A stretch of 64,000 bases of DNA from Micromussa lordhowensis (lineage: Eukaryota > Cnidaria > Anthozoa > Scleractinia > Lobophylliidae), in NCBI GenBank assembly GCA_964020085.1, contig OZ026608.1, forward strand, positions 19,836,123 to 19,900,122, in the 5' to 3' direction. The position numbers and the translations under genes are program-made. The notes beneath the pieces were generated by a model. It was given only the letters and a program-made list of their open reading frames with translations, did no database searches and was not told the origin of the DNA. The number at the start of each line of letters is the position of its first letter. Position 1 is the first letter of the stretch. Below, one piece after another: positions 1-13,694 of this stretch.

Positions 1-1009
1 GGTAAGTTAACAAGAAGAATAACATACCGTAATGGCGATAGTGTACTAAAGTTCGGACATGTTGCGGGGACATGAAGCGGGGACAAGCCCCGGGGGGAGC
101 TCCCATATAAAAAGAACGGGGGTGTTCATCGGAAATTCTGAAAAGAACCCCTAGGAGGTACCAAGATCCTGTTTTGTAGGCGTGGCTTGAGATATTTTCA
201 TCCCTAAGAGGTATCAATTCTAAAACAACAGATTATCTCCTGTCGTACTTTTGTCAACCCAAATACCGCAAATGCTCTGTATCATTTGAGGCTGAACACC
301 CTAAAAGATACCAAAACCGCTTTTTTAACCCCGGCTAAAAGGTACAACGAGCACCTCGGGCTTTTTTTTTGTGGGAGTTTCCCCCCCCCCCCCCCCGGAC
401 AAGCCCCTTACTGTGTACACATCGGACACATGTTGCAGCGACAGTGCGCAATCCGCTGGTGAACACGAAACGGATATCAGTTCATTTCTATGCTTTAGCG
501 GGGACAGTTTGGAAGAGCAGTGCACACGATACTAAATTTAAAATTGAGGTCAGTGTCTCCCTATTTCATGACGCACGAATTCAAACCAGCTGAATTTCAT
601 GCAACCTGTTTCGGGGGCATCATTTTGTCTCCGTAACGGAACTTTTTCGCAAAAACAGTATGCCAAACGAGGAAAATTGTCGCTGCATTTTGTCCAATCT
701 TCACGAGTTCGTCAGCAAAGTCTCCTCTAAGTACAAGCTAGAAAATTTAGATTAAAATCCTTTAGTCTAATCTGGTTAAGTCACTGTTATTATTAAATTT
801 CTTTTGATTTCTATTTACTGTAAGCGTATAAATGTATTAATTTTGCAATTGTTAAAATTGTAATTTATTGCATTGTATTATATATAGGGTTATGTGTATT
901 AATAAATTTTCAAAAAAAAAATCTTCACGTCCCCCGCAATGTCGGCTGCACTAGAATCCTCTGTAGAACAGTGGGGCTTGTCTAACTTAATGATCTGGTT
1001 GTATTTTAG
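1..1009. other. Probable PI4KA intron sequence, no exon seen
   Basis: No reading frame here matches the PI4K region that should precede NGVIEC, so this is most likely the intron before the first visible exon. It contains a 16-base C run at 381-396 and AT-rich sequence. The acceptor for the exon at 1010 follows the pyrimidine-rich gtattttag. Confidence 0.6.
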
Positions 1010-4450
<3,441 letters not shown>

Positions 4451-4494
4451 GCAATTCCTTGTCTCCAGGACTTCGCTCGAATTATTCAGTGGTT

Positions 4495-4690
4495 ACCAGT
4501 GTCCAGTATCGTATTGGTTTCCAGTACTCACTCGGATCTCGATGGTCTTCAGTGTCCAATACTCGCTCGGATCTCGCAGGTCTTCAGTGTCCAGTACTCA
4601 GTCGGATTTCATAGGTCTCCTGTGTCCAGTACTCACTCGGATCTTATTGGTCTCCAGTACTTGCGCGGGTTTCATAAGTCCCAGTGTTTT
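4495..4690 (+). repeat. Short tandem repeat just after the PI4KA stop
   Basis: About five or six degenerate units of roughly 30-38 bases with the core gtctccagtactcactcggat follow the stop codon. It is probably in the 3' UTR or immediate downstream DNA. The open frames through it are repeat artefacts. Confidence 0.7.
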
Positions 4691-4844
4691 CTCAGACCTA
4701 TGTAGCCTCCACTACTTGCTCGAATTTCAGAAACTTGAACGTTAATGAACAAAAAAAGCTTCATTCTCATCGCCACAGATTGTCCATAATATCAACATTC
4801 AAACTGTCCTTACTCCTTTCTAGTTTAGTTATTATTGTACCAGT

Positions 4845-5312
4845 AAAGGCTGGTTTTCACTAGCGACGGAGTCGGAGTCAGAGTCGTAATCAGAAGCGTA
4901 GAGTGATACGATCAAGTGAAAATCAAACCGACGGAGTCGGAAGCAGATCACTGATTCCGCTTATGACTCCGTCGCTTACGATCAAGTGAAAACTGAATTG
5001 TCGGAGTCGGAAGCGGAAGCGGAAGAATAAACCAATCACAACGCTCGATTCCGGGCCTTGTGATTTGTTGGTTCTTCCGCTTCTGCTTCCGACTCCGACA
5101 GTCCAGTTTTCACTAGATCGTAAGCGACGGAGTCGTAAACGGAATCGGAAGAAATGGAAACGTTCTGATTCTTCCGACTCCGATTCCGTCGAGCTTATGA
5201 CTCCGCTTACGACTCCGATATTCGGTTTTCACTAGGTCATAAGCACTCTTATGACTCCGACTACGACTCCGACTCCGACTCCGACTCTGTCGCTAGTGAA
5301 AACCAGCCTTAA
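4845..5312. mobile_element. Foldback/MITE element rich in ggagtc / gactcc
   Basis: The termini aaggctggttttcactagcga and its complement tcgctagtgaaaaccagcctt define an element of about 466 bases. The interior repeats gacggagtcggaagc in both orientations, with further internal copies of ttttcacta, so the element is several nested hairpins. No coding capacity is seen. Confidence 0.85.
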
Positions 5313-5319
5313 GGAAAAT

Positions 5320-5700
5320 TTGTATCTGTTTAAGAGGATTTCTCCCTAGCTGACATGCAGGACAGATTTTGTGGTAACATTTGAGAGGAAGTAAATTAAA
5401 GTTTTACTCTTCGCGCTGACAAAAAAAAAATATTCTGTACATATGATTGATAACTTATCAATAAGATTGTATTGAAAATATTTTTAACAAAAGGAAAGGC
5501 TGTAATATAGTTAAAGAAGAAAATACAATTTTAAAGTCAAACTTGTGCTACTTTTATTATTTCTTGAATTTTATTCAGTAATTCGTCTTAGGACTAATTC
5601 CCTTGCTATGAGGATGAAGTCTTTATCAAGCGTTTATGTGAAGCTGACTGAGGCAAAAATTGACCCCGCTGGGAGGAATTGGGGCGAGCTGTAATAATTT
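5320..5700. other. Non-coding stretch between two repeats
   Basis: AT-rich DNA with an A run at 5421-5429. No exon, RNA gene or further repeat was recognised. Confidence 0.5.
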
Positions 5701-5704
5701 TTGT

Positions 5705-5984
5705 GGAGGTGCGGTGGCCTCATAGTTAGTGCGCTCGACTCCGGATCGGCGAGCGGTCCAGGTTCGAGCTCTGGCCGCGGACATTGTGTTGTGTTCTTGG
5801 GCAAGACACTTTACTCTCACGGTGCCTCTCTCCACCCAGGTGTATAAATGGTGGGGGTAACCCTGCGATGGACTAGCATCCCATCCAGGGGGAGTAGAAA
5901 TATTCCTAGTCGCTTCATGCTACTGAAACCGGGATAAGCTCTGGCCTGATGGGCCACTAGGTATGCAGACTTTACCTTTACCTA
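5705..5984 (+). mobile_element. tRNA-derived SINE, near full length
   Basis: The head has RNA polymerase III promoter boxes: a box-A-like tggcctcatagttagtgcgc and a box B ggttcgagctc at 5761-5771. The body includes gggcaagacactttactctc and ends ggcctgatgggccact then tatgcagactttacctttacc. An internally deleted copy at 53312-53484 and a tail-only copy at 54850-54920 share the same 3' end, confirming a dispersed family. The apparent protein frames here are not genes. Confidence 0.85.
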
Positions 5985-6374
5985 CCAATAATTTTTGAGT
6001 TATTTTTTTGTAAAAAAAATATCTCTTAGTCGGCGCGTCGAGTATGTTGTGGACGGGTCAATGGATCAGTGAGTCAGTGAGTCAGTGAGTGAGAGATGTA
6101 TGTATGTCACACCAATCAGATCGGATCTACTATAAACAGCCAATCAAATTTCTTGTTTTAAAAGTAAATGGTATATAAGAAGATTTGATCCCGATACAGT
6201 TCAGAACTGCCATATTTATTCTTCTATAAAAGAGGAGGAAGTATTCATATATTGGGTTTACTTCGGCATTTTCTGTGAGTTAGGCTTAGGATTTTAGTTA
6301 TGGACGAGATGAGCCTTGAGGTATGAAACAGTGCGTGAGGTAGTTGTATGCAAATGGCGAGATGTTTTTATTTT

Positions 6375-7035
6375 TAGTTACAAAGGTAACTTGTTTTTCA
6401 CAAGGAGTAAATTCAATTAGACGTCACGCATCGTTGCTTCTAGTTCTTACGAAATGTTTTAGAGGAGACGAGACTATTTTGATTTTTAAGAAAGAGTTCG
6501 AACGTTTACAATAGGTACAGGTAACGGTTGCTGTGTTCTTGTTGCGTGCAAATATAACGAGATATTTTTATTTTTTCGTTACAAAGGGTAATTTGACACT
6601 TTTGTTTTTCACAAGGAAGTAAATTCAATTAGAGCTGGCAAATCATCACCACTTGTTCCCACGAGATGCTTGCTATTTTTAGTTACAAATGGTAACTTGA
6701 TATTTTTGTTTTTCACAAGGAGTAAATTCAATTAGACGTCACGCATCGTTGCTTCTAGTTCTTACGAAATGTTTTAGAGGAGACGAGACTATTTTGATTT
6801 CAAAGAGTTCGAACGTTTACAATAGGTACAGGTAGCGATTGTTTTGTTGTTGTTGCATGGAAATATAACGTGATATTTTATTTTTTAGTTACAAAGGGTA
6901 ATTTGACACTTGTTTTCCACAAGGGAGTAAATTCAATTAGAGCTGGCAAATCATCACCACTCGTTCCCACGAGATGCTTGCTATTTTTAGTTACAAATGG
7001 TAATTTGACACTTTTGTTTTTCATATGGGAATGAA
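6375..7035 (+). repeat. Tandem duplication, period 315 bases, with two alternating sub-units
   Basis: The text gacgtcacgcatcgttgct starts at 6420 and again at 6735. Between these lies a second sub-unit (agagctggcaaatcatcacc), also duplicated. All sub-units begin with a version of tagttacaaaggtaa...ttttcacaagg.agtaaattcaatta, giving A-B-A-B-A'. TATA-like words at 6171-6179 and 6223-6232 lie just upstream, but no gene could be tied to them. Confidence 0.8.
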
Positions 7036-8898
7036 TTAAATTAGACTGTCAACGTGTCAGAGGTGTTTTTTGCTCTTTCTTTTTTCGGTAAACTAGTGTT
7101 GTTGTGTAAAAAGGGTAAACTTAGGACTCGTATAAAATACGAAAAGTTCTCTTAACTTGAGTATTTTTGAGCACAAATTCCTCTTAGGGGTTGAAAGGGC
7201 TATGAGATCGGCGAGTGACAGGGAGTTATGCATGTGGCGTGTCACACCAATCACGAAGTGGGTTGCATCAAAGAATGAATCAAATTGCCTGTTAGAAAAT
7301 AAGATGGTATCTACATTAATTCGGAGACGTGTCAGATTACTGTAGTTTGTTCAGTAAAACAGTGTACATGTCATTGATTTAGCTTAATGGAGGGAGAATT
7401 ACATAACAAAGTAATTTTTGTGATGCTCAACTGCTTGCAACGCGCACACGCCAACATAAACCAGGCAGCCAGACTTTTAAACCAAAATTGTAAGGCCTAC
7501 TATTCGTTTATCTTAGAGATTTAAGATCGTATGTATATCATAAATTCTCACTTTCTTTCGTGCTGTGCATCGTAGCCAAAAACACTTGTCAAATTAACTA
7601 AATTGTCACTGTAAACACTCCCTTAAATGCTCCTATCTTCATAACCTTTTAATTTAAAAAAATAACTCTTGCACGCCTTGCGTGCCTATGTTTGTAAACG
7701 CCTTTAGCTTGAAGGTGTCTCGATACAGTTTTTCTGGACCATCCCAAGCATTTTCAATCAGCTTTTTAACAGTCTGACCTTAATCGAATCGATGTTAAAA
7801 ATTACACTAGTAATGTGAATTGGATTGAAGTATTTCTTAAGGCAATCTATATTTCTACGGAAACGAGAAACCAAACATGAAAAAATGAAACACTGTAAAT
7901 ATTTTGGCAGAAATAAAAGCTCAGGAAAGGTATTTCATCGTAATTTCTACTTTGTGGCATTGCTAGTCTTTTTAGTTTTTTCAAATCGGGTTTCAGTTCT
8001 CAAATTGCATTTTTTGGGGGCCGGCCATGTTCCGTTGACTCTGCTACCCCAAAGTACTACCCCCCCCCCCCCCACCCCTGGGAGCTTTCACACATTAAAA
8101 AAGAAACGATTATGCATCTTATAGGTTCAAATAGAACGCTTAGCTACATCTTCAGAGAAAAGAGGTTAGAGTTCGCCTGTAAAGTATTTTGCATCCTGTT
8201 TCTATCTGAGGCATAGCAGCTAAAACTTGAAGTATCATCGGCGATCAATTCGAAGGAAAACGCCTTTGTAAAACTATACTGCTAACTTAGGGTTAACTTC
8301 TGGGTGCAACGATTATTATAGTCCATAGAAGCACTAGCGACGCGGCTCGAGAAAACTGCTCTAGTCTTGGCAATGTTTTACTTTTTCAAAAAGTGAGCTA
8401 ATGCAAGTGGACTCGACAAGCTGTTTACATTGTAATAACCCTCTATAAACTACGTCACCACCTCTTAGTTGAGTAGTATTTCTGTCGTGTTTATTGAGAT
8501 ATCCCTGTTTAAACGAATACTAAAAAATAACAGACAAACAGGACAATAGCGAGGTATTGTTTATTTGACCCTTTCCTCAACACAAGATTTCTGCCTTTTA
8601 CAAAAGCCAAGTTTTCCACACAGTTTCAATTTTTATTATCATAACATACTAATCTGATATGTATTTCTTATTGACCCGCTTATTTGTTTCATTTGAAAGC
8701 AACAGAAAAATATCCCAGCGCACATGATGATACTGTTCATGAAATAAGCTCATAACAGGTCAAAAACGAAAGTTAAAACACGTGACAAGTTAGGTTTTGA
8801 GAGCTAGCTTACATTTGGCCTTTGTCAACTTAGATCTTTCAAAACACAAAAGATCAACTACTTAGCTATAGCGCTAGGATCTGGACCAAGCGGACCAT
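7036..8898. other. Long non-coding stretch
   Basis: No supported exon was seen. The few short open frames carry no recognisable domain. There is a C run at 8060-8073. Confidence 0.5.
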
Positions 8899-10122
8899 CT
8901 ATTCTATTATATTTGTGAAGATTTTCATAAAAGAAACAAACTTGTAATCGATACCAGCCATGGCAGCTTTTCGTGGATCAGAAATCAAGTTACCATCTCC
9001 ATCATATTTTGTGGCAGCAGTTCCCCCAGGCTTATGGGACCAGAACTTGTTGTCATCCAAGCGGTACCAATGATAATCTATACCTAAATACCAAAAAAAG
9101 AGGCAACTGAAATCCAAAATTAATGTCTAGCTTTGTAAACAGATAGGACTGTTCCTGCATTGAATCTATTTTAGTGACATGTTGCTAAGGATAGTAAGAA
9201 AGACAATAGACCATACTACAAAAGACATTTACACAGTAGTAAAGTAAAGCTGTGTTAAAAGAGTTTTTTTTTCACCCAAAGAGTAAATTCCTCGTGAGTG
9301 TGCCTCAGTCTCTCTCGCGGACTTTATGACTAATCATTAAAAAGAACTTGAATCCTCTACTTTCATGATATTCTCAATTATTTGATGGTAGGATTGGATA
9401 AGATTAAGAATAAACTATTTCCTAACCTGGGGCCACGAAGAGTGCTACCAAGCAGTTAGGTTGTTCAGGTGCCTCTGGGCAGGGATCCTCCGGCTCAACA
9501 TCCATTTGCACTAAACCATCGCTTTTGGAAGCCTGAAGTAGCTCGTCTGGAGTGAGTTGACCATAAGGTTGACCACTGGCTGTACCAGGCTGTGCAAAGC
9601 TGTTGGTGATTTTGTCGTTTGCATAGTTGTAGCAGTTGTTGTTACTTCGGATAAGAGTGTAAGTGTTCCACCGATCCAGATTGAGTTTAGGTGCATAATG
9701 CTGTATTGGCTCAGCTTTATATCCTTTTTTGGGAGCCTGCGAAACCTCTTGGAGCGAAGCGCTTTCAGTTTCAAGAGGCACACTTGAAGGATGAGGCACA
9801 CGTGTTGATTCGATTGCCTGCACAATCGTCTGACGCAAGGCCTCCGATATCAACCCCTCTGGCATGGTCTCAAGCAATAGCTTTTGTAGCTCCTTAGTCT
9901 CCTGGCCTACGGCCAATTCTGCTTCCTTGGCCTCTGGTGGATGCACTAGGAAACCTTTGTAACCAAGAATGGGGGGCATTTGCTGATGGCGGTAAATCCT
10001 CCTATCGGTTCTGGCGAGTTGCAGATGCTCTTTCATTCTCTTAAAGCTGTCATGACGAGGGTGAACCGACCAAACTGGATCAGGAACACCACTGTATATC
10101 GCCAATGTCACTTTGTGCTCTC
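8899..10122 (-). CDS. IMSP1-like conserved protein, two 3' exons
   Basis: Exon 10122-9427 opens after a tttttaaatgcag acceptor and ends at CCCCAG|GTTAGG. Exon 9083-8899 follows tatttag and ends in TAG. Phases match (G|GT), giving 292 residues, GEHKVTLAIYSG to FTNIIE. Blocks visible in order: VTLAIYSGVPDPVWSV near the start, LGYKGFLV, CYNYANDKITNSFAQPG near residue 185, then DYHWYRLD and FWSHKPGGT with SDP close to the end. From memory this pattern matches invertebrate proteins annotated as insoluble matrix shell protein 1-like. That name comes from a mollusc shell fraction and does not establish a function here. The first exon, which may encode a signal peptide, was not found. It may lie beyond the satellite element at 10.7-12.9 kb. 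Confidence 0.75.
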
Positions 10123-10701
10123 CTGCATTTAAAAATAAAAACATTCAGTTCATTCCCATCGTCAGTACTGTACAAGTAAATACAAACGAGCGTAATGGTA
10201 AGGTTATAATTAAGCTACTGAAAAGTTCAAGAAAATTCAGATCTAGACTGTCTTTTCTGCATGCCCTTAGGCTTGTTTTTTTCCATGATCTGATTCCTCA
10301 TGTCGAGCCTTAACCAAGAATCCGAGTTTTTACAAATGCGTGGAAAACAAATGCATGGGAAACATTGCCTTAGCCCAGAACAGCGCGAACTTAAAAAGCT
10401 CAACAACACTAACTGAAGTACTCGCTTTCCATGTTCCGTTAGAATATGATATCGTTGTCAAAAGGATTCTCACGGGTTTCCAAGAAAACCTTGCAAGACT
10501 GTTGATCCGGAAAAGTGGTCTTCTCTCCTGGTGATTACGTTCCCTTTATATGTCATGTGCTACGAAAATTAGACCCCTTTAATGTCAAATAGGCGCACAG
10601 AGAACCAATCACAACCAAGCACATTGTTATAGATACGATATACTTCCCGTCTTATGACCATCACCTGATCAACAACACGCGATGTCTTATAGATACCTTG
10701 T
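10123..10701. other. Upstream intron or flank of the IMSP1-like gene
   Basis: On the minus strand this directly precedes the exon acceptor at 10123-10124. No convincing start exon with a donor in the required phase was found. Confidence 0.4.
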
Positions 10702-12855
10702 GATCTTGGGATGATAAAAAAACACACCATGTCTCATGAGCATCTCGTGATCAGGTGATCAATAAAAGTTTGATGACTCATTTCAAAGGAAAAGTCTCGC
10801 TTCGTAACAAGTTTCAAGAAGTACACAATATTTTTACAGCCAAACCAAGTGAAGCGTACCCCTCAAGATTGCATTAATAAATTGATTATTTGATTATTGA
10901 ACCCGCTAGTCGTTTCAAGAATGCAATAATGAATTGATTATTTGAAAATTGAACTCGCTAGTCATCTCAAAAATCAATGTTAACCAAGTGAAGCGTACCC
11001 CTCAAGATTACATTAATAAATTGATTATTTGATTATTGAACCCGCTAGTCGTTTCAAGAATGCAATAATGAGTTGATTATTTGAAAACTGAACTCGCTAG
11101 TCACCTCAAAAATCAATGTTAACCAAGTGAAGCGTACCCCTCAAGATTACATTAATAAATTGATTATTTGATTATCGAACCCGCTAGTCGTTTCAACAAT
11201 GCAATAATGAATTGATTATTTGAAAATTGAACTCGCTAGTTATCTCAAAAATCAATGTTAACCAAGTGAAGCGTACCCCTCAAGATTACATTAATAAATT
11301 GATTATTTGATTATTGAACCCGCTAGTCGTTTCAAGAATGCAATAATGAGTTGATTATTTGAAAACTGAACTCGCTAGTCATCTCAAAAATCAATGTTAA
11401 CCAAGTGAAGCGTACCCCTCAAGATTACATTAATAAATTGATTATTTGATTATTGAACCCGCTAGTCGTTTCAAGAATGCAATAATGAATTGATTATTTG
11501 AAAATTGAACTCGCTAGTCATCTCAAAAATCAATGTTAACCAAGTGAAGCGTACCCCTCAAGATTACATTAATAAATTGATTATTTGATTATTGAACCCG
11601 CTAGTCATTTCAAGAATGCAATAATGAATTGATTATTTGAAAATTGAACTCGCTAGTCATCTCAAAAATCAATGTTAACCAAGTGAAGCGTACCCCTCAA
11701 GATTACATTAATAAATTGATTATTTGATTATTGAACCCGCTAGTCGTTTCAAGAATGCAATAATGAGTTGATTATTTGAAAACTGAACTCGCTAGTCATC
11801 TCAAAAATCAATGTTAACCAAGTGAAGCGTACCCCTCAAGATTACATTAATAAATTGATTATTTGATTGTTGAACCCGCTAGTCGTTTCAAGAATGCAAT
11901 AATGAGTTGATTATTTGAAAATTGAACTCGCTAGTCATCTCAAAAATCAATGTTAACCAAGTGAAGCGTACCCCTCAAGATGACATTAATAAATTGATTA
12001 TTTGATTATTGAACCCGCTAGTCGTTAATGAGTTGATTATTTGAAAATTGAACTCGCTAGTCATTTAAAAAATCAATGTTAACCAAGTGAAGCGTACCCC
12101 TCAAGATTACATTAATAAATTGATTATTTGATTATTGAACCCGCTAGTTGTTTCAAGAATGCAATAATGAATTGATTATTTGAAAATTGAACTCGCTAGT
12201 CATCTCAAAAATCAATGTTAACCAAGTGAAGCGTACCCCTCAAGATTACATTAATAAATTGATTATTTGATTATTGAACCCGCTAGTCGTTAATGAGTTG
12301 ATTATTTGAAAACTGAACTCGCTAGTCATTTAAAAAATCAATGTTAACCAAGTGAAGCGTACCCCTCAAGATTACATTAATAAATTGATTATTTGGTTAT
12401 CGAACCCGCTAGTCGTTTCAAGAATGCAATAATGAATTGATTATTTGAAAATTGAACTCGCTAGTTATCTCAAAAATCAATGTTAATCAAGTGAAGCGTA
12501 CCCCTCAAGATTACATTAATAAATTGATTATTTGATTATTGAACCCGCTAGTCGTTTCAAGAATGCAATAATGAGTTGATTATTTGAAAATTGAACTCGC
12601 TAGTCATCTCAAAAATCAATGTTAACCAAGTGAAGCGTACCCCTCAAGATTACATTAACAAATTGATTATTTGATTAATCTTGATCAATCTTGAGGGGTA
12701 CGCTTCAATTGGTTTGACTGTAAAAATATTGTGTACTTCTCGAAAATGGTTACGAAGCGAGACTTTTCCTTTGAAATGAGTCATCAAAATTTTATCGATC
12801 ACCTGATTACGAGATGGTCATGAGACATTGTGTGTTTTTTTATCATCCCAAGATC
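10702..12855. mobile_element. Terminal-inverted-repeat element with a satellite core
   Basis: The left end (from gatcttgggatgataaaa at 10702) and right end (complement, finishing 12855) form arms of about 160 bases. They share gtctcatga, atcaggtgatc, gactcatttcaaagg and acacaatatttttaca. Between them is a direct tandem array. The arms run directly into the array, since the first satellite unit starts inside the left arm. No open frame is seen, so this is a non-autonomous element. Confidence 0.9.
10843..12676 (+). repeat. Satellite array, 139-bp unit, 14 copies
   Basis: Units begin aaccaagtgaagcgtacccc. Starts are 10843, 10982, 11121, 11260, 11399, 11538, 11677, 11816, 11955, 12081, 12220, 12346, 12485 and 12624 (last partial). 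Spacing is 139 except for two units of 126, at 11955-12080 and 12220-12345, which share the same 13-base loss after gctagtcgtt. Each unit contains two related halves (ttgattatttga...gaac.cgctagt). The shared 126-bp variant shows that units were copied in blocks. Confidence 0.95.
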
Positions 12856-13200
12856 ATTGCCATGGTACCTTCTCCATGTAATCTTTAGTCGACGTCCAAG
12901 TTTTCGTCTTCCTTCAGGCTGCCACTCTATCACCACCATGCAGTCACCGTTCCTCTCCATTCTCAGGCGCATGCCCACTCGATGTGGAAAATATATTCCT
13001 GAGACGACAAGGCCGTTCATTGAGCAGAAGTTACACAGTCGTTCACCGTTATATCATTTCTGCTACCCAGTCCTTGTTTCTCTTCCAAATCTCTGTTGTG
13101 AACTTTTGGCTTTCAGGCCACGTCATTCTGTTGCACCTGATCAACTGTTGCCTAAGGTTGTTTGCAGAATTCGACTTTCTTATCATCTGTCTGTTTGGCA
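12800..13200 (-). pseudogene. LINE remnant, endonuclease fragment fused to the 3' end of the reverse-transcriptase ORF
   Basis: On the minus strand a frame reads FCSMNGLVVSGIYFPHR, resembling the endonuclease region of non-LTR elements (family form: N.LV.GGT.FPHR). Without a break it then passes to a WQPEGRRKLGRRLKITWRR stretch, resembling the C-terminal end of LINE polyproteins (W.PEGKR.RGRP..TWRR). The whole reverse-transcriptase core is missing between them. Stop codons occur upstream. It abuts and partly overlaps the right arm of the satellite element. Confidence 0.6.
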
Positions 13201-13560
13201 ATAGACTGTTGTGTTCTTGAAACGAGAGAAATATCTTGCACTTATTTCATTGTATAAAAAAGTATTTAAAACGCTTCCTCCTTAATGAATTTCCTGTTTA
13301 AAAAATTCCATTGTCCAATTTCCTGTTTCGTTTTCGAGTTCCCGCTTTTCTAAGAAGTAACGCATGACTGATTTGGTACGTTTCATGAAATCATTGGATT
13401 TGATAGAATCAAAACTAAAAAAACTGCTGTATAACTGGGGTTTTTATTTTCTTTCTTTGAATTGCTGTTCAGATTTCGATTTTCATTGGTAATCTCCTGG
13501 ACCAGGTTGTTAAAAGCCCGATTCAGCTTCCCCAAGATTAGCGAGAAATTTTATTTCAGG

Positions 13561-13694
13561 GCGCGTTCGTTTGGGATATTCCGGAATAAGAATATGTTCC
13601 GGAATATATTCCGGCTATTCTGCTCCTGGAAGCAGAATAGCCGGAATGAAAATCCAGGTATTCCGGAATGAGAATAGCTCCCAAACAAACGCTT
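13561..13694. mobile_element. 134-bp palindromic MITE
   Basis: The ends gcgttcgtttggga (13563) and tcccaaacaaacgc (to 13692) are exact complements. The interior is a chain of ttccggaat palindromes around the hairpin ctattctgct...agcagaatag. hAT-like MITEs often look like this. No flanking duplication could be fixed by eye. Confidence 0.85.

Noticed and set aside
5626..5835. 69-residue minus-strand frame
   Set aside because: It lies over the SINE head and has no coding support.
10843..12676. CRISPR-like array
   Set aside because: The unit is repeated end to end with no unique spacers. It is a eukaryotic satellite within a transposable element.
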